Below, piece after piece: positions 36,318 to 45,571 of a DNA stretch of 64,000 nucleotides. Where the stretch lies: assembly GCA_017463155.1 (NCBI GenBank), contig JAFTPT010000001.1:45767-109766 (forward strand), in the 5' to 3' direction. Source of the stretch: Blautia sp. (GTDB lineage: Bacteria > Bacillota > Clostridia > Lachnospirales > Lachnospiraceae). The notes beneath the pieces are model-generated. The model was not told where the DNA came from, ran no database searches, and worked only from the letters and a program-made list of their open reading frames with translations. How positions within the stretch are numbered: the first letter of the stretch is position 1; the number at the start of each line of letters is the position of its first letter. The translations under genes and the position numbers were made by a program.

Positions 36318-36731
36318 ATGAGGTCATATCATTTTTATGGCTGGGAAACAGCAGATATAAAGGATGAGCGGGGCCTGACCCCGAGAGATTATTATGATAT
36401 CCTTTCCGACATCTGGTGCGCGGATACCTGTGCGCCGAGGATGAGAAAGGACTGGACGCCCGAGAACAGGACCCTCGGCCAGTGTTCCATCACGGCCTTT
36501 CTGCTCCAGGATATCTACGGAGGAAAGGTCCGCGGGATCCTGCGGCCGGGCGGAAATTACCACTGCTTCAACGATGTCGGCGGCTGTGTGTTCGACCTGA
36601 CGAGCGAGCAGTTCGGGGATGAGGTCCTGGATTACGAGAACTGCCCGGAACAGGACCGGGCAGTCCACTTTGCGAAGGAAGAAAAGCGCCTGCGGTACGA
36701 ATACCTGCGGGAGCGGGTCCCGGAAAGATGA
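36318..36731 (+). CDS. YunG-like protein
   Basis: 137 residues. The central part, TLGQCSITAFLLQDIYGGKV and YHCFNDVGGCVFDLTSEQFG, is like Bacillus YunG and related proteins of unknown function; conserved Cys, His and Asp residues recall a papain-like or transglutaminase-like arrangement, which is only an impression. The start at 36318 has GGAGGA 7 nt upstream; an ATG at 36312 is too close to it. It ends in ATGA, as if coupled to a following gene. Confidence 0.8.
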   Translation: MRSYHFYGWETADIKDERGLTPRDYYDILSDIWCADTCAPRMRKDWTPENRTLGQCSITAFLLQDIYGGKVRGILRPGGNYHCFNDVGGCVFDLTSEQFGDEVLDYENCPEQDRAVHFAKEEKRLRYEYLRERVPER

Positions 36732-36999
36732 GATCCTCGGGTACCGGACACAGAGATACTGGAAAGCATACCTGCTTGGCATCCCAACGCTGTTCATCTA
36801 CACGCTGGTGTGGATGAACAGGATCTCGGAGGAGCTGAAGAGGATCGCCATCGGGATGGGGCTCGAAGGCCCGTACACTTCCTGGTGGCATATGTTCGGC
36901 TGGAACACCTTCGGACTGCTGCTCTTCGGACCGGCGGTCGCCACACACAGGTTCTTCGGCACACGCAACAGGATCGAGACCGAGCCTCACAATAAATAA
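36730..36999 (+). CDS. Small two-helix membrane protein, 5' end uncertain (possible frameshift)
   Basis: The conserved-looking frame runs from 36730: EILGYRTQRYWKAYLLGIPT, a hydrophobic helix, a short loop with WMNRISEELKRIAIGMG, a second helix (NTFGLLLFGPAVATHRFFG) and a polar end. The layout recalls DUF4234-type proteins, with low certainty. The coupled ATGA start at 36728 is in another frame and soon stops; one extra base just after that ATG would join them (M-R-I-L-G-Y). In-frame starts as the sequence stands are TTG at 36670 or ATG at 36619, both deep inside the YunG-like gene, or GTG 36808 inside the first helix. Either a base is missing or the gene is damaged. Confidence 0.5.
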   Translation, partial: EILGYRTQRYWKAYLLGIPTLFIYTLVWMNRISEELKRIAIGMGLEGPYTSWWHMFGWNTFGLLLFGPAVATHRFFGTRNRIETEPHNK

Positions 37000-37069
37000 G
37001 AAATGTGCACAATTCTTACGTTCATTTTTTTTGCACATCGCCGAACTTCTTTTTTCTTCCCCTTTTTTC

Positions 37070-37098
37070 TTGCCAAAAATACTGCGGGGTGGTATATT
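37070..37098 (+). promoter_or_regulatory. Promoter of the sugar-uptake operon
   Basis: TTGCCA (37070-37075), 17-bp spacer, TATATT (37093-37098). Transcription start expected near 37105, leaving a 125-nt leader. Confidence 0.78.
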
Positions 37099-37105
37099 GG
37101 AAACA

Positions 37106-37136
37106 GTTCCGGGAACGTTACCAGTAACGGTACCGA
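37106..37136. promoter_or_regulatory. Operator-like palindromes at the start of transcription
   Basis: Overlapping symmetries lie at +1 to about +30: GTTCC-G-GGAAC (37106-37116), CGTTACCAGTAACG (37116-37129) and CGGTACCG (37129-37136). AACGTT at 37114-37119 has the CG-centred core common in LacI-family operators. The LacI-type gene at the end of the operon (40579) is the natural candidate to bind here. Confidence 0.6.
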
Positions 37137-37229
37137 AAACGGTGCCGGAGCAATTCCGAACCTGGAAATTGATCCGAAAACAGGCGTGTGATCATGCCGC
37201 AAACAACATGAGACAAAAGGAGAGATAAC

Positions 37230-38591
37230 ATGAAAAAACAAGTGATCAGCGTAATCCTGAGTGCAGCTATGGCAGCAGGCATGCTGGCCGGCAGCGTCGT
37301 TTCCGTATCCGCCGAAGCCACCGGTAAAGTCTATTTGCTCAACTTCAAGCCGGAGTCTGATGAAGCCTGGCAGGAACTGGCAGCCGCCTACACGGATGAG
37401 ACCGGCGTAGAGGTCAACGTACTGACCGCAGCAGCAGGCACCTATTCCGATACCCTTAAATCCGAGATGGCCAAGTCCGAAGCACCAACCATCTTCAATA
37501 TCGGCAATACCGCAGCCGCCCAGACCTGGGATGAGTACACACTGGATCTTGCCGATTCCGAACTGTACAGCCACCTGACCGACAAGAGCCTTTCCATCGT
37601 CTACAACGACAAGGTCGCCGCAGTCGCCAACTGCTACGAGTGCTACGGCATCATCTACAACAAGACCATCCTCAGCGACTACTGCACACTGGACGGCGCT
37701 GTTGTTGCGGATCCTTCCGAGATCACCAGTCTGGATACCCTCGTTGCGGTCGCGGAGGATATCAACAGCCGTATCGACGAGATCAATGACGAATTCGGTT
37801 ATGAGCTGACCGAAGCATTCGCATCCGCAGGCCTTGACGATGGTTCTTCCTGGAGATTCTCCGGACATCTGGCCAACATGCCTCTGTACTACGAGTTCAA
37901 GGACGACGGCGCTGACCTGGTAGCCGGCGAGCCCGAGATCAAGGGAACCTATCTTGACAACTACAAAAAGGTATGGGATATGTATGTCGGCACTTCCGCA
38001 GCGGATCCCAAGACCCTGAACAGCGGCGCTCTGAACGCAGAGATGGAGCTCGGCATGGGAGAGGCTGTCTTCTATCAGAACGGCGACTGGGAATTTGCGG
38101 CACTGACCAACCCGGACAACGGTTATCTGGTTGAGGCGGAAGACCTCGACATGATGCCGATCTACTTCGGTGTTGACGATGAGAACGAAGGCCTCTGCGT
38201 AGGTACCGAGAACTACTGGGCCGTCAACGCCAAGGCTCCGCAGGAAGATATCGATGCCACCCTGGAATTCCTGAACTGGGTCATCACCTCCGATACCGGA
38301 CGTGAAGCGATCACCGACAAGATGGGACTTTCCGCTCCGTTCGATACCTTCACCGATGACTTCGCATCCAAGAACGCTTTTGCAGCCTCCGCGGCACAGC
38401 TGATGGCTGACGGCAAGACCTCTGTCGCATGGTCCTTCAACGCGACCCCGAACGTAGACACCTGGAGAAAGGATGTCGTGACCGCCCTTACCGCTTATAC
38501 CGACGGCACCGGCGAGTGGGATGCTGTTGTGACCGCGTTTGTCGATGGATGGGCAGAGCAGTGGAAGCTGGCTGAAGAAGCAGCAGAGTAA
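37230..38591 (+). CDS. Sugar ABC transporter substrate-binding protein (CUT1), no lipobox
   Basis: 453 residues. A signal peptide (MKKQVISVILSAAMAAGMLAGSVVSVSA) precedes a type I extracellular solute-binding fold (VYLLNFKPESDEAWQELAAAYTDETG, GECVFYQNGDWE-type segment AVFYQNGDWEFAAL). Clostridial proteins of this class usually have LAGCG; here the position reads LAGSVV, so there is no lipidation Cys and the likely cut is VSA-EA. First gene of the operon with two permeases and a LacI regulator. The ATPase is not encoded here and is probably shared (MsmK type). Confidence 0.9.
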   Translation: MKKQVISVILSAAMAAGMLAGSVVSVSAEATGKVYLLNFKPESDEAWQELAAAYTDETGVEVNVLTAAAGTYSDTLKSEMAKSEAPTIFNIGNTAAAQTWDEYTLDLADSELYSHLTDKSLSIVYNDKVAAVANCYECYGIIYNKTILSDYCTLDGAVVADPSEITSLDTLVAVAEDINSRIDEINDEFGYELTEAFASAGLDDGSSWRFSGHLANMPLYYEFKDDGADLVAGEPEIKGTYLDNYKKVWDMYVGTSAADPKTLNSGALNAEMELGMGEAVFYQNGDWEFAALTNPDNGYLVEAEDLDMMPIYFGVDDENEGLCVGTENYWAVNAKAPQEDIDATLEFLNWVITSDTGREAITDKMGLSAPFDTFTDDFASKNAFAASAAQLMADGKTSVAWSFNATPNVDTWRKDVVTALTAYTDGTGEWDAVVTAFVDGWAEQWKLAEEAAE

Positions 38592-38701
38592 TACCTGGCT
38601 GAACATGCGGACAGACGGCGGATCCGGAGACCGGATGTGATAGACAGCGGTGTTCCGGATAGCGCCAGCATGATTCCCGGTAATTGCACAGATAACCAGC
38701 A

Positions 38702-38736
38702 GGGAGTGAGTGATAGTGTCACTCACTCCCGTTTTT
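38702..38736 (+). terminator. Intercistronic terminator between binding protein and permeases
   Basis: GGGAGTGAGTGA (38702-38713) pairs perfectly with TCACTCACTCCC (38719-38730), then G and TTTTT. Partial termination here would give more binding protein than permease, a common set-up in sugar operons. Confidence 0.85.
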
Positions 38737-38755
38737 CATTTTCATAGGAGTTCTC

Positions 38756-39613
38756 ATGGAAAAAGCGATCAAAAAATACTGGCCGCTGTTTGTCCTGCCG
38801 ACGTTCGCGGCCTTTGTCATTGGCTTTATCGTTCCTTTCGCCTACGGCATCTTTCTGTCGTTCTGTAAGTTTACGACCGTAGTCGACTGGAAATGGACAG
38901 GGCTCGAGAATTACACAAAGATCTTCTTTGTGAACAGAAAGCTCGATACGACGTTCCTGCATTCTCTCTGGTATACGGCATTGTTTACGGTTGTAACGGT
39001 GGTCATCATCAACGTGGTTGCCTTCACCATCGCCATGCTGCTGACCAAGGGAATCCGGGGAACAAACCTGTTCCGTACCGTATTCTTCCTGCCGAACCTG
39101 ATCGGCGGTATCGTTCTGTCCTATATCTGGCTGATGATCTTCAACAGTGTACTGCAGCATTTCTCCAAGACCATCGTATCCACGGAATGGTACGCGTTCT
39201 GGGGCATGGTGATCGTGGTCAGCTGGCAGCAGATCGGATATATGATGATCATCTACATCGCCGGCATTCAGAACATTCCGGGTGAACTGATCGAGGCAGC
39301 CAGGATCGACGGCGCAAGCCCGGCACAGCTTCTGAAAAGCGTGACGCTGCCGCTTCTGATGCCGACCATCACGGTCTGCACGTTCCTGTCCCTGACCAAC
39401 GGCTTCAAGCTGTTCGACCAGAACCTTGCGCTGACCGGCGGCAATCCGGGACGGCTCTCGCAGTTACTGGCCCTGAATATTTATGATACCATGTACGGCA
39501 AGACCGGATGGGAAGGCGTCGGCCAGGCCAAGGCCGTGATCTTCTTTATCCTGGTGGCCGTGATCTCGATCATCCAGAACAGGCTGACGACGAGTAAGGA
39601 GGTGCAGCAGTAA
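38756..39613 (+). CDS. Sugar ABC transporter permease, MalF/UgpA type
   Basis: 285 residues, six predicted helices. The EAA loop that docks the ATPase is EAARIDGASPAQLLKSVTLP. Belongs to the CUT1 subfamily. TAGGAG precedes the ATG. The stop overlaps the next start by one base (TAATG). Confidence 0.94.
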   Translation: MEKAIKKYWPLFVLPTFAAFVIGFIVPFAYGIFLSFCKFTTVVDWKWTGLENYTKIFFVNRKLDTTFLHSLWYTALFTVVTVVIINVVAFTIAMLLTKGIRGTNLFRTVFFLPNLIGGIVLSYIWLMIFNSVLQHFSKTIVSTEWYAFWGMVIVVSWQQIGYMMIIYIAGIQNIPGELIEAARIDGASPAQLLKSVTLPLLMPTITVCTFLSLTNGFKLFDQNLALTGGNPGRLSQLLALNIYDTMYGKTGWEGVGQAKAVIFFILVAVISIIQNRLTTSKEVQQ

Positions 39614-40548
39614 TGGCAAAAAAGAACAACGATCCTGCTGCAAAAAAACGGAAAGGGGCAGATGTGTCCACCGTCCGCAAGGCAAAGCACGGCGGCCTTC
39701 TGACCGCGATCTTCGCGATCATCTCGATCGTATGGATCTCACCGGTCTTGATCGTCCTCCTCAATTCCTTCAAGAGAAAAGCCTACATTTTCCGGAATCC
39801 GTTCGGGCTCAGCACCGTATCCATCACCAAGGGCTGGGACAAATGGACCGCCGGCGTTAAAAAGACCTTTGTCGGTCTTCTCAACTATACCAACGCCATC
39901 AAGAAGACGAACTTCTTCCGAAGCTTCGGATACTCCCTGTTCATCACGGTGGGCTCCGTCCTCCTGATCGTTCTGTGCTGCTCCATGTGCGCCTGGTATA
40001 TCACCCGTGTCAAAAATTTGGCCACGCAGGGCATCTACCTGCTGTGCCTGTTTTCCATGATCGTACCGTTCCAGATGGTCATGTTCACGCTTTCCAAGTT
40101 CGCGAACATGCTGCATCTGTCCAATCCGCTGGGCATCATCATCGTGTATCTGGGGTTTGGAGCGGGGCTGGCGGTCTTTATGTTCACGGGCTTTGTCAAG
40201 AGTATTTCGATCGAGATCGAGGAAGCGGCCATGATCGACGGCTGCACGCCCATCCAGACCTATTTCCAGGTGGTCCTTCCGATTATGAAGCCGACCGTCG
40301 TGACGGTCGCGATCCTGGATGCCATGTGGATCTGGAACGACTACCTGCTCCCGGCGCTGGTCCTGAACGTCAACAAGTATAAGACCATCCCGATCGCGGT
40401 ACAGTTCCTGAAGCAGAGCCACGGCCAGATCGACTGGGGTGCCATGATGGCGGTCCTGGTGCTGGCGATCGTACCGATCATCGTATTTTACCTGATCGCC
40501 CAGAAATACATCATCGAGGGTGTTATGGCAGGAGCGGTCAAGGGCTGA
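39613..40548 (+). CDS. Sugar ABC transporter permease, MalG/UgpE type
   Basis: 311 residues with a Lys/Arg-rich N-terminal cytoplasmic tail of about 30 residues before the first helix. EAA loop: EEAAMIDGCTPIQTYFQVVLP. Pairs with the permease upstream, to which it is coupled. Confidence 0.94.
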   Translation: MAKKNNDPAAKKRKGADVSTVRKAKHGGLLTAIFAIISIVWISPVLIVLLNSFKRKAYIFRNPFGLSTVSITKGWDKWTAGVKKTFVGLLNYTNAIKKTNFFRSFGYSLFITVGSVLLIVLCCSMCAWYITRVKNLATQGIYLLCLFSMIVPFQMVMFTLSKFANMLHLSNPLGIIIVYLGFGAGLAVFMFTGFVKSISIEIEEAAMIDGCTPIQTYFQVVLPIMKPTVVTVAILDAMWIWNDYLLPALVLNVNKYKTIPIAVQFLKQSHGQIDWGAMMAVLVLAIVPIIVFYLIAQKYIIEGVMAGAVKG

Positions 40549-40578
40549 CAATAACCTTTGCAGAAGGGGGAAAGGACA

Positions 40579-41688
40579 ATGAGCGACACAACGATCAGAG
40601 ACATTGCGAAGCAGTGCGGAGTAAGTGTCAGTACCGTTTCCCGTGCCTTGAATAACCATCCGGATATCCGGCCGGATACAAAAGAAATGATCATGAAGGT
40701 GATCAAGGAGACAGGGTTTGTCCCCAACGATTCCGCCCGGTACCTGAAGCGGAGCGAGGCCAACAGCATCGCGCTGCTGGTCAAGGGGATCACGAACCCG
40801 TTCTTTTCAACCATGATCCGGGTCATGGAGGATATGGCACACAACCGGGGATTTATGACGATACTGCGGCATGTGCGGGATGAAGAGGACGAAGTGACAG
40901 TCGCCCAGGCCCTGATCAAAGAGCGGCGGCTGAAGGGGATCGTCTTTCTTGGCGGGAAGTTCGTCCACGACCAGAACGTTCTGGATCAGCTGGACGTCCC
41001 GTTCATCTTCAGCACCATCGGAAACGTGGTGTCCGTGGATGAGAATACCGGGGAGATTCAGGAGATCGGACCGGAAGGAAGGCAGGGGCGGCATAAGATC
41101 CGCTATGCGAACATTGCGGTGGATGACGTCGAAGCCAGCTGCCGCGCGGTGGAATACCTGATCAGCCTCGGCCACAAAAAGATCGGGATCATTACGGAGG
41201 GACTGGATTGTCCGTCTGTCGGGCAGCTCCGGCTGCGCGGCTATAAAAAGGCCCTGGAGGAGCACGGGCTTTCCTGCGAGGAGCGGCTGATCTTCGAGGC
41301 CAGGGAAGGCATTGAACACTATTCGATGCCGAACGGGTACAACGGGGCGCGCACGCTTCTTCAGGCGGACCCGGATATGACGGCGGTCTTCTGTATCTCG
41401 GACGTACTGGCCGTCGGCGCCTGCAGGGCGATCACGGAGATGGGCAGGGCGATCCCCGCGGACATCTCGGTGATCGGTTATGACGGCATCGAGCTTGGCA
41501 GCTATTACAATCCCAGGCTGACGACGATCCAGCAGCCGGTGGAGCAGATCGCGGAGAAGACCATCGCTATGCTGTTTGACATGATGGAGAACAAGGCAAA
41601 GCCGCAGAACCTCATCATGCCTGCGGAGCTGGTGATCAGGGACTCCACGGGACCCGCGCCTGCCGGTCATCCTTCGTCCCAAGATTGA
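40579..41688 (+). CDS. LacI-family transcriptional regulator
   Basis: 369 residues. The N-terminal helix-turn-helix TTIRDIAKQCGVSVSTVSRALNNHPDI is textbook LacI, and the hinge helix region and sugar-binding core (VISVIGYDGIELGSYYNP-type end) follow. The start at 40579 has GAAAGGA upstream; an ATG 21 bp earlier lacks support. Thirty nt after the permease gene, so it is in the operon and probably represses it through the palindromes at 37106-37136. The effector sugar cannot be read from the sequence. Confidence 0.94.
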   Translation: MSDTTIRDIAKQCGVSVSTVSRALNNHPDIRPDTKEMIMKVIKETGFVPNDSARYLKRSEANSIALLVKGITNPFFSTMIRVMEDMAHNRGFMTILRHVRDEEDEVTVAQALIKERRLKGIVFLGGKFVHDQNVLDQLDVPFIFSTIGNVVSVDENTGEIQEIGPEGRQGRHKIRYANIAVDDVEASCRAVEYLISLGHKKIGIITEGLDCPSVGQLRLRGYKKALEEHGLSCEERLIFEAREGIEHYSMPNGYNGARTLLQADPDMTAVFCISDVLAVGACRAITEMGRAIPADISVIGYDGIELGSYYNPRLTTIQQPVEQIAEKTIAMLFDMMENKAKPQNLIMPAELVIRDSTGPAPAGHPSSQD

Positions 41689-41714
41689 CTTTCCCTGCGA
41701 TCCGTGTATATAAT
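41685..41714 (+). promoter_or_regulatory. Promoter of the PH-domain gene
   Basis: TTGACT (41685-41690, overlapping the LacI stop codon), 18-bp spacer, TATAAT (41709-41714). Confidence 0.75.
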
Positions 41715-41840
41715 GATGCCAGGATCAAAAGGTTATAAGCCGGATATGTATACAGGAGCCGGAGAATTGCCCGGTTCTGCTGAAAATACGGCATCATCTG
41801 AAATCATGGGATCATGAAACAGCTATATGGAGGGATGATC

Positions 41841-42344
41841 ATGGCAGCACAGCAGAAGAAAGACGATCGGAACAAAACGCAGCAGGCACAGAAGGCACCG
41901 GAGACGAACAACGGGAAGCGCCCGGCCGGCCGCAAAGCGGAAGTGGTCTGGAAGGACCGGAAGCATCACCTGTGGTTCCCGATCAGTTTTACCAAATATT
42001 GCCTGACGGATGACGACCGTCTCCATATCGACAGGGGACTTCTCTCCACGGTGTCCGACCAGACAATGCTGTACAGGATCACGGATATGCAGCTGCGGCG
42101 GACCCTGGGGCAGCGCCTTTTCGGCACCGGCACGCTGGTACTGGTCTCAAAGGTGGACGCGGATCATGAGATCGTCCTGCAGAACATCGGCCATCCGAAG
42201 GATACGGAAAGCATGTTCGCGGACAAGATCGAGGAATCCAGACGTAAATACAACGTCGTCGGAAAGGAATTCTACAGCCGTGGCTGCGGCGTGGACCATT
42301 TCGGCGATTCGGATTTCGATGACGGAGACGACGTGGACGATTGA
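41841..42344 (+). CDS. PH-domain (bPH2/DUF304-like) protein
   Basis: 167 residues. A polar Gln/Lys-rich N-terminus is followed by a small beta-rich domain: HHLWFPISFTKYCLTDDDRL, LLSTVSDQTMLYRITDMQLRRTLGQRLFGTGTLVLVSK. This matches bacterial PH-like domains (YdbS/YdbT type), but without the membrane helices usual in that group. The C-terminus is a short Asp-rich tail (DSDFDDGDDVDD). The start at 41841 has GGAGG 7 nt upstream. Function unknown. Confidence 0.72.
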   Translation: MAAQQKKDDRNKTQQAQKAPETNNGKRPAGRKAEVVWKDRKHHLWFPISFTKYCLTDDDRLHIDRGLLSTVSDQTMLYRITDMQLRRTLGQRLFGTGTLVLVSKVDADHEIVLQNIGHPKDTESMFADKIEESRRKYNVVGKEFYSRGCGVDHFGDSDFDDGDDVDD

Positions 42345-42384
42345 TACGACGAGTGATCGCCGCGCCGGGAATGCCAACGAACGA

Positions 42385-42413
42385 TTGACTTTTGAGCTGG
42401 TTTTTTTTATAGT
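42385..42413 (+). promoter_or_regulatory. Promoter upstream of the diacylglycerol-kinase family gene
   Basis: TTGACT (42385-42390), 17-bp spacer, TATAGT (42408-42413). Confidence 0.65.
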
Positions 42414-42436
42414 AAGATATAAGGCGAAGAAACAGG

Positions 42437-42465
42437 CCTGTCTGCAGACGCAGACGGGTCTTTTT
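42437..42465 (+). terminator. Terminator hairpin in front of the diacylglycerol-kinase family gene
   Basis: CCTGTCTGC (42437-42445) with GCAGACGGG (42450-42458, one G-U) then TCTTTTT. It lies downstream of the promoter at 42385 and 38 nt before the start codon, so it may attenuate the gene. It could also simply end the PH-domain transcript. A second hairpin, CAGGCTC/GAGCCTG, follows at about 42470-42487. Confidence 0.7.
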
Positions 42466-42502
42466 CAATCAGGCTCCCGGAGCCTGAGATGAGGATGATC
42501 TT

Positions 42503-43411
42503 ATGTCAAAACGAATGATGTTTATATTTAACCCGAAGGCAGGCAAGGGAAAGATCCAGGGAAAGCTTCCGGAGATCATCGATATCTTCAACAAGGGAGG
42601 GTACGAGGTGATCATCCGCTGCACGCAGGGCCCGAGGGACGCCTACGAGCAGGCCAAGCTGTACCAGGGACGTGTCGACCTGATCGTGTGCAGCGGCGGG
42701 GACGGCACTCTCGACGAGGTGGTGACCGGCCTTATGGAGACGCACAGCAAAACGCCGGTCGGTTACATTCCGGCCGGGAGCACCAACGATTTTGCCAACA
42801 GCCTGTTCATGCCGCGGACCATGGTCGGTGCGGCAAAGAATATCATGAAGGAAGTCGTCTACCATTGCGATATCGGCCGGTTCAACAAGCAGACCTTTGC
42901 CTATGTGGCCGCTTTCGGGATCTTTACGGATGTCTCCTACCAGACGGACCAGGGCCTCAAAAACGTGCTTGGGCATGCCGCCTATGTGCTGGAGGGCATG
43001 AAACGGCTCTTCGATATCAAAGCATTCCATATGAAGGTGGAATCCGCGGAACTGAATGTGGAGGATGATTTCATCTTCGGCATGATCACGAACTCACGGT
43101 CCGTCGGGGGCTTCAAGAACCTGACCGGCCGGAACGTGGACATGGACGACGGCCTGTTTGAGGTGACACTGATCACGATGCCGGCCAATCCGCTGGAGCT
43201 GAATGAGATACTGACGGCCCTGGCCTCCCAGGAGGACAACACGGACCTGATCTATTCCTTTAAATCCTCGAAGATCACCATCGTCAGCGACGAGGCGGTG
43301 GACTGGACCCTGGACGGGGAGTTCGGCGGTTCCCACACCGAGGTGGAGATCGAAAACTATCATAAGGCATTGAACCTGTACCTCAAGAGTACAAAAGGTG
43401 AAGCATTCTGA
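42503..43411 (+). CDS. Diacylglycerol/lipid kinase family protein (DagK/YegS type)
   Basis: 302 residues. MMFIFNPKAGKGK at the start and the nucleotide site CSGGDGTLDEVVTGL (about 64-78) with PAGSTNDFA are diagnostic. Family members phosphorylate diacylglycerol or related lipids at the membrane; the exact lipid is not known here. A TTATG-type start behind GATGAGGATGA has only a weak ribosome site. Confidence 0.9.
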   Translation: MSKRMMFIFNPKAGKGKIQGKLPEIIDIFNKGGYEVIIRCTQGPRDAYEQAKLYQGRVDLIVCSGGDGTLDEVVTGLMETHSKTPVGYIPAGSTNDFANSLFMPRTMVGAAKNIMKEVVYHCDIGRFNKQTFAYVAAFGIFTDVSYQTDQGLKNVLGHAAYVLEGMKRLFDIKAFHMKVESAELNVEDDFIFGMITNSRSVGGFKNLTGRNVDMDDGLFEVTLITMPANPLELNEILTALASQEDNTDLIYSFKSSKITIVSDEAVDWTLDGEFGGSHTEVEIENYHKALNLYLKSTKGEAF

Positions 43412-43436
43412 ACGCGACTGAAGGAGAAAGAGACAA

Positions 43437-45551
43437 TTGGAAGAATATGTGAATGTGAAGGAACTGTTTGGATGTGATGTGTTCAACGACGCGGTCATGC
43501 AGGAACGGCTTCCCAAGAAGGTCTACCGGGAACTCAAAAAAACCATCGAGGAAGGCAGCGACCTCTCCCTTGAGATCGCGGATGTCGTGGCCCACGAGAT
43601 GAAGGAATGGGCGATCGAAAAAGGTGCTACGCACTTCAGCCACTGGTTTCAGCCGCTGACGGGCGTCACGGCGGAAAAACATGACGCCTTTATCACAGCG
43701 CCGATGGAGAACGGCCGGATCCTGCTCAGCTTTTCGGGAAAGGAACTGATCAAGGGAGAACCGGACGCTTCGTCTTTCCCTTCGGGCGGGCTTCGCGCGA
43801 CCTTTGAGGCGCGGGGCTACACCACCTGGGACTGCACCTCGCCGGCCTTTGTCCGTCATGACGCGGCGGGTGGGACCCTGTGTATTCCGACGGCCTTCTG
43901 CTCCTATACCGGCGAAGCCCTGGACCAGAAGACGCCGCTTCTTCGGTCCATGGAAGCCATCAATACCCAGGCCCTCCGCCTGCTGAGGCTCTTCGGAAAC
44001 ACCACGACCCGCAAGGTCACGCCTTCCGTGGGAGCGGAGCAGGAATACTTCCTGATCGACAAGGACAAATGGATGGAGCGGAAGGACCTGATCTATACAG
44101 GGCGGACGCTGTTCGGCGCCATGCCGCCCAAGGGGCAGGAGATGGACGACCATTACCTGGGAACCATCCGGCAGCGGATCTCCGCCTACATGCGTGAGGT
44201 CAACGAGGAATGCTGGAAGCTTGGCATCACCGCCAAGACCCAGCACAACGAGGTCGCGCCGGCCCAGCATGAGCTGGCTCCGATCTACGAGGCGGCCAAT
44301 ATCGCCGCGGATCATAACCAGATGATGATGCGGATCATGAAAAAGGTGGCGAGCCGTCATGGCCTCCGCTGCCTGCTGCATGAAAAGCCTTTTGCCGGGC
44401 TGAACGGGTCCGGAAAGCATAACAACTGGTCGCTTTCGACGGACGACGGCCTCAATCTGCTGGATCCGGGCAGGACGCCGCACGAAAACATCCAGTTCCT
44501 GCTTGTGCTCACCTGTATGCTGAAGGCGGTGGACGAGCATGCGGACCTGCTGCGTTTTTCCGCGGCGGATGTGGGGAACGACCACCGGCTCGGCGGCAAC
44601 GAAGCCCCGCCGGCCATCGTATCCGTCTTCCTCGGAGAACAGCTGGAGGATGTGCTGGAGCAGCTGGTCAGTACGGGTACCGCGACGCACAGCAAAAAGC
44701 GCAGCAAACTGGTCACCGGCGTAAGGACCCTTCCGGATTTCATGAAGGACGCCACCGACCGGAACCGGACCTCACCGTTTGCGTTTACCGGGAACAAATT
44801 TGAGTTCCGTATGGTAGGAGCCCGCGATTCCATCTCCATGTGCAACGTGGTGCTGAACACCATCGCAGCGGAGAGCTTCCGGGAGGCCTGCGACATTCTG
44901 GAGCAGGCGGACGATTTTGAGATGGCCGTCCATGACCTGATCAAAAAGTATGCCACGGAGCACCAGAGGATCGTCTTTAACGGGAACGGATATGCACCGG
45001 AATGGCAGGAGGAGGCTGCGAAAAGAGGCCTTCCGAACCTTCCCTCCATGGTGGACGCGATCCCGGCCCTGACGACAGAGAAAAATACGGCCATGTTCGA
45101 ATCCTTCCAGGTATTCAGCAGGGCGGAGCTTTCCTCCAGGGCGGAGATCCAGTATGAGATCTATTCAAAGGCAATCAATATCGAGGCCAAGACCATGATC
45201 GACATGACGGCCAAGCAGTTCATCCCCGCCGTGATCCGCTATACGACGGTGCTGGCGGAGTCCGTCAATGCGGTGAAGGCCGCAGGAGCGCTGGATACGA
45301 GCGTGCAGATGGATCTTCTCAAGAAGACCACAGCGCTTCTCAAAAAGACGAATACGGCCATGAAGCAGCTGGAGAAGCTGGTCGGGCAGGTAAATACATA
45401 TCCCGAGGGTGAAAAACGTGCCCGCTTCTGCCGGCAGAAGCTTGTGCCGGCGATGGAGGTGCTCAGGAGCCCGATCGACCAGCTTGAGATGCTGGTGGAT
45501 AAGGAAATGTGGCCGATGCCCTCCTATGGGGATCTGATCTTCGAAGTCTAG
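43437..45551 (+). CDS. glnN: Glutamine synthetase type III
   Basis: 704 residues, the length of the GSIII class (about 700-730), which forms dodecamers and is distinct from GlnA. Markers include [66 protein letters not shown] and [17 protein letters not shown]. It makes glutamine from glutamate, ammonia and ATP. The start is TTG at 43437 with AAGGAG about 11 nt upstream; nearby GTG codons are alternatives. Followed closely by a MoxR-type ATPase. Confidence 0.95.
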   Translation: MEEYVNVKELFGCDVFNDAVMQERLPKKVYRELKKTIEEGSDLSLEIADVVAHEMKEWAIEKGATHFSHWFQPLTGVTAEKHDAFITAPMENGRILLSFSGKELIKGEPDASSFPSGGLRATFEARGYTTWDCTSPAFVRHDAAGGTLCIPTAFCSYTGEALDQKTPLLRSMEAINTQALRLLRLFGNTTTRKVTPSVGAEQEYFLIDKDKWMERKDLIYTGRTLFGAMPPKGQEMDDHYLGTIRQRISAYMREVNEECWKLGITAKTQHNEVAPAQHELAPIYEAANIAADHNQMMMRIMKKVASRHGLRCLLHEKPFAGLNGSGKHNNWSLSTDDGLNLLDPGRTPHENIQFLLVLTCMLKAVDEHADLLRFSAADVGNDHRLGGNEAPPAIVSVFLGEQLEDVLEQLVSTGTATHSKKRSKLVTGVRTLPDFMKDATDRNRTSPFAFTGNKFEFRMVGARDSISMCNVVLNTIAAESFREACDILEQADDFEMAVHDLIKKYATEHQRIVFNGNGYAPEWQEEAAKRGLPNLPSMVDAIPALTTEKNTAMFESFQVFSRAELSSRAEIQYEIYSKAINIEAKTMIDMTAKQFIPAVIRYTTVLAESVNAVKAAGALDTSVQMDLLKKTTALLKKTNTAMKQLEKLVGQVNTYPEGEKRARFCRQKLVPAMEVLRSPIDQLEMLVDKEMWPMPSYGDLIFEV

Positions 45552-45571
45552 TAAAAGGGAGAGATAAATCG

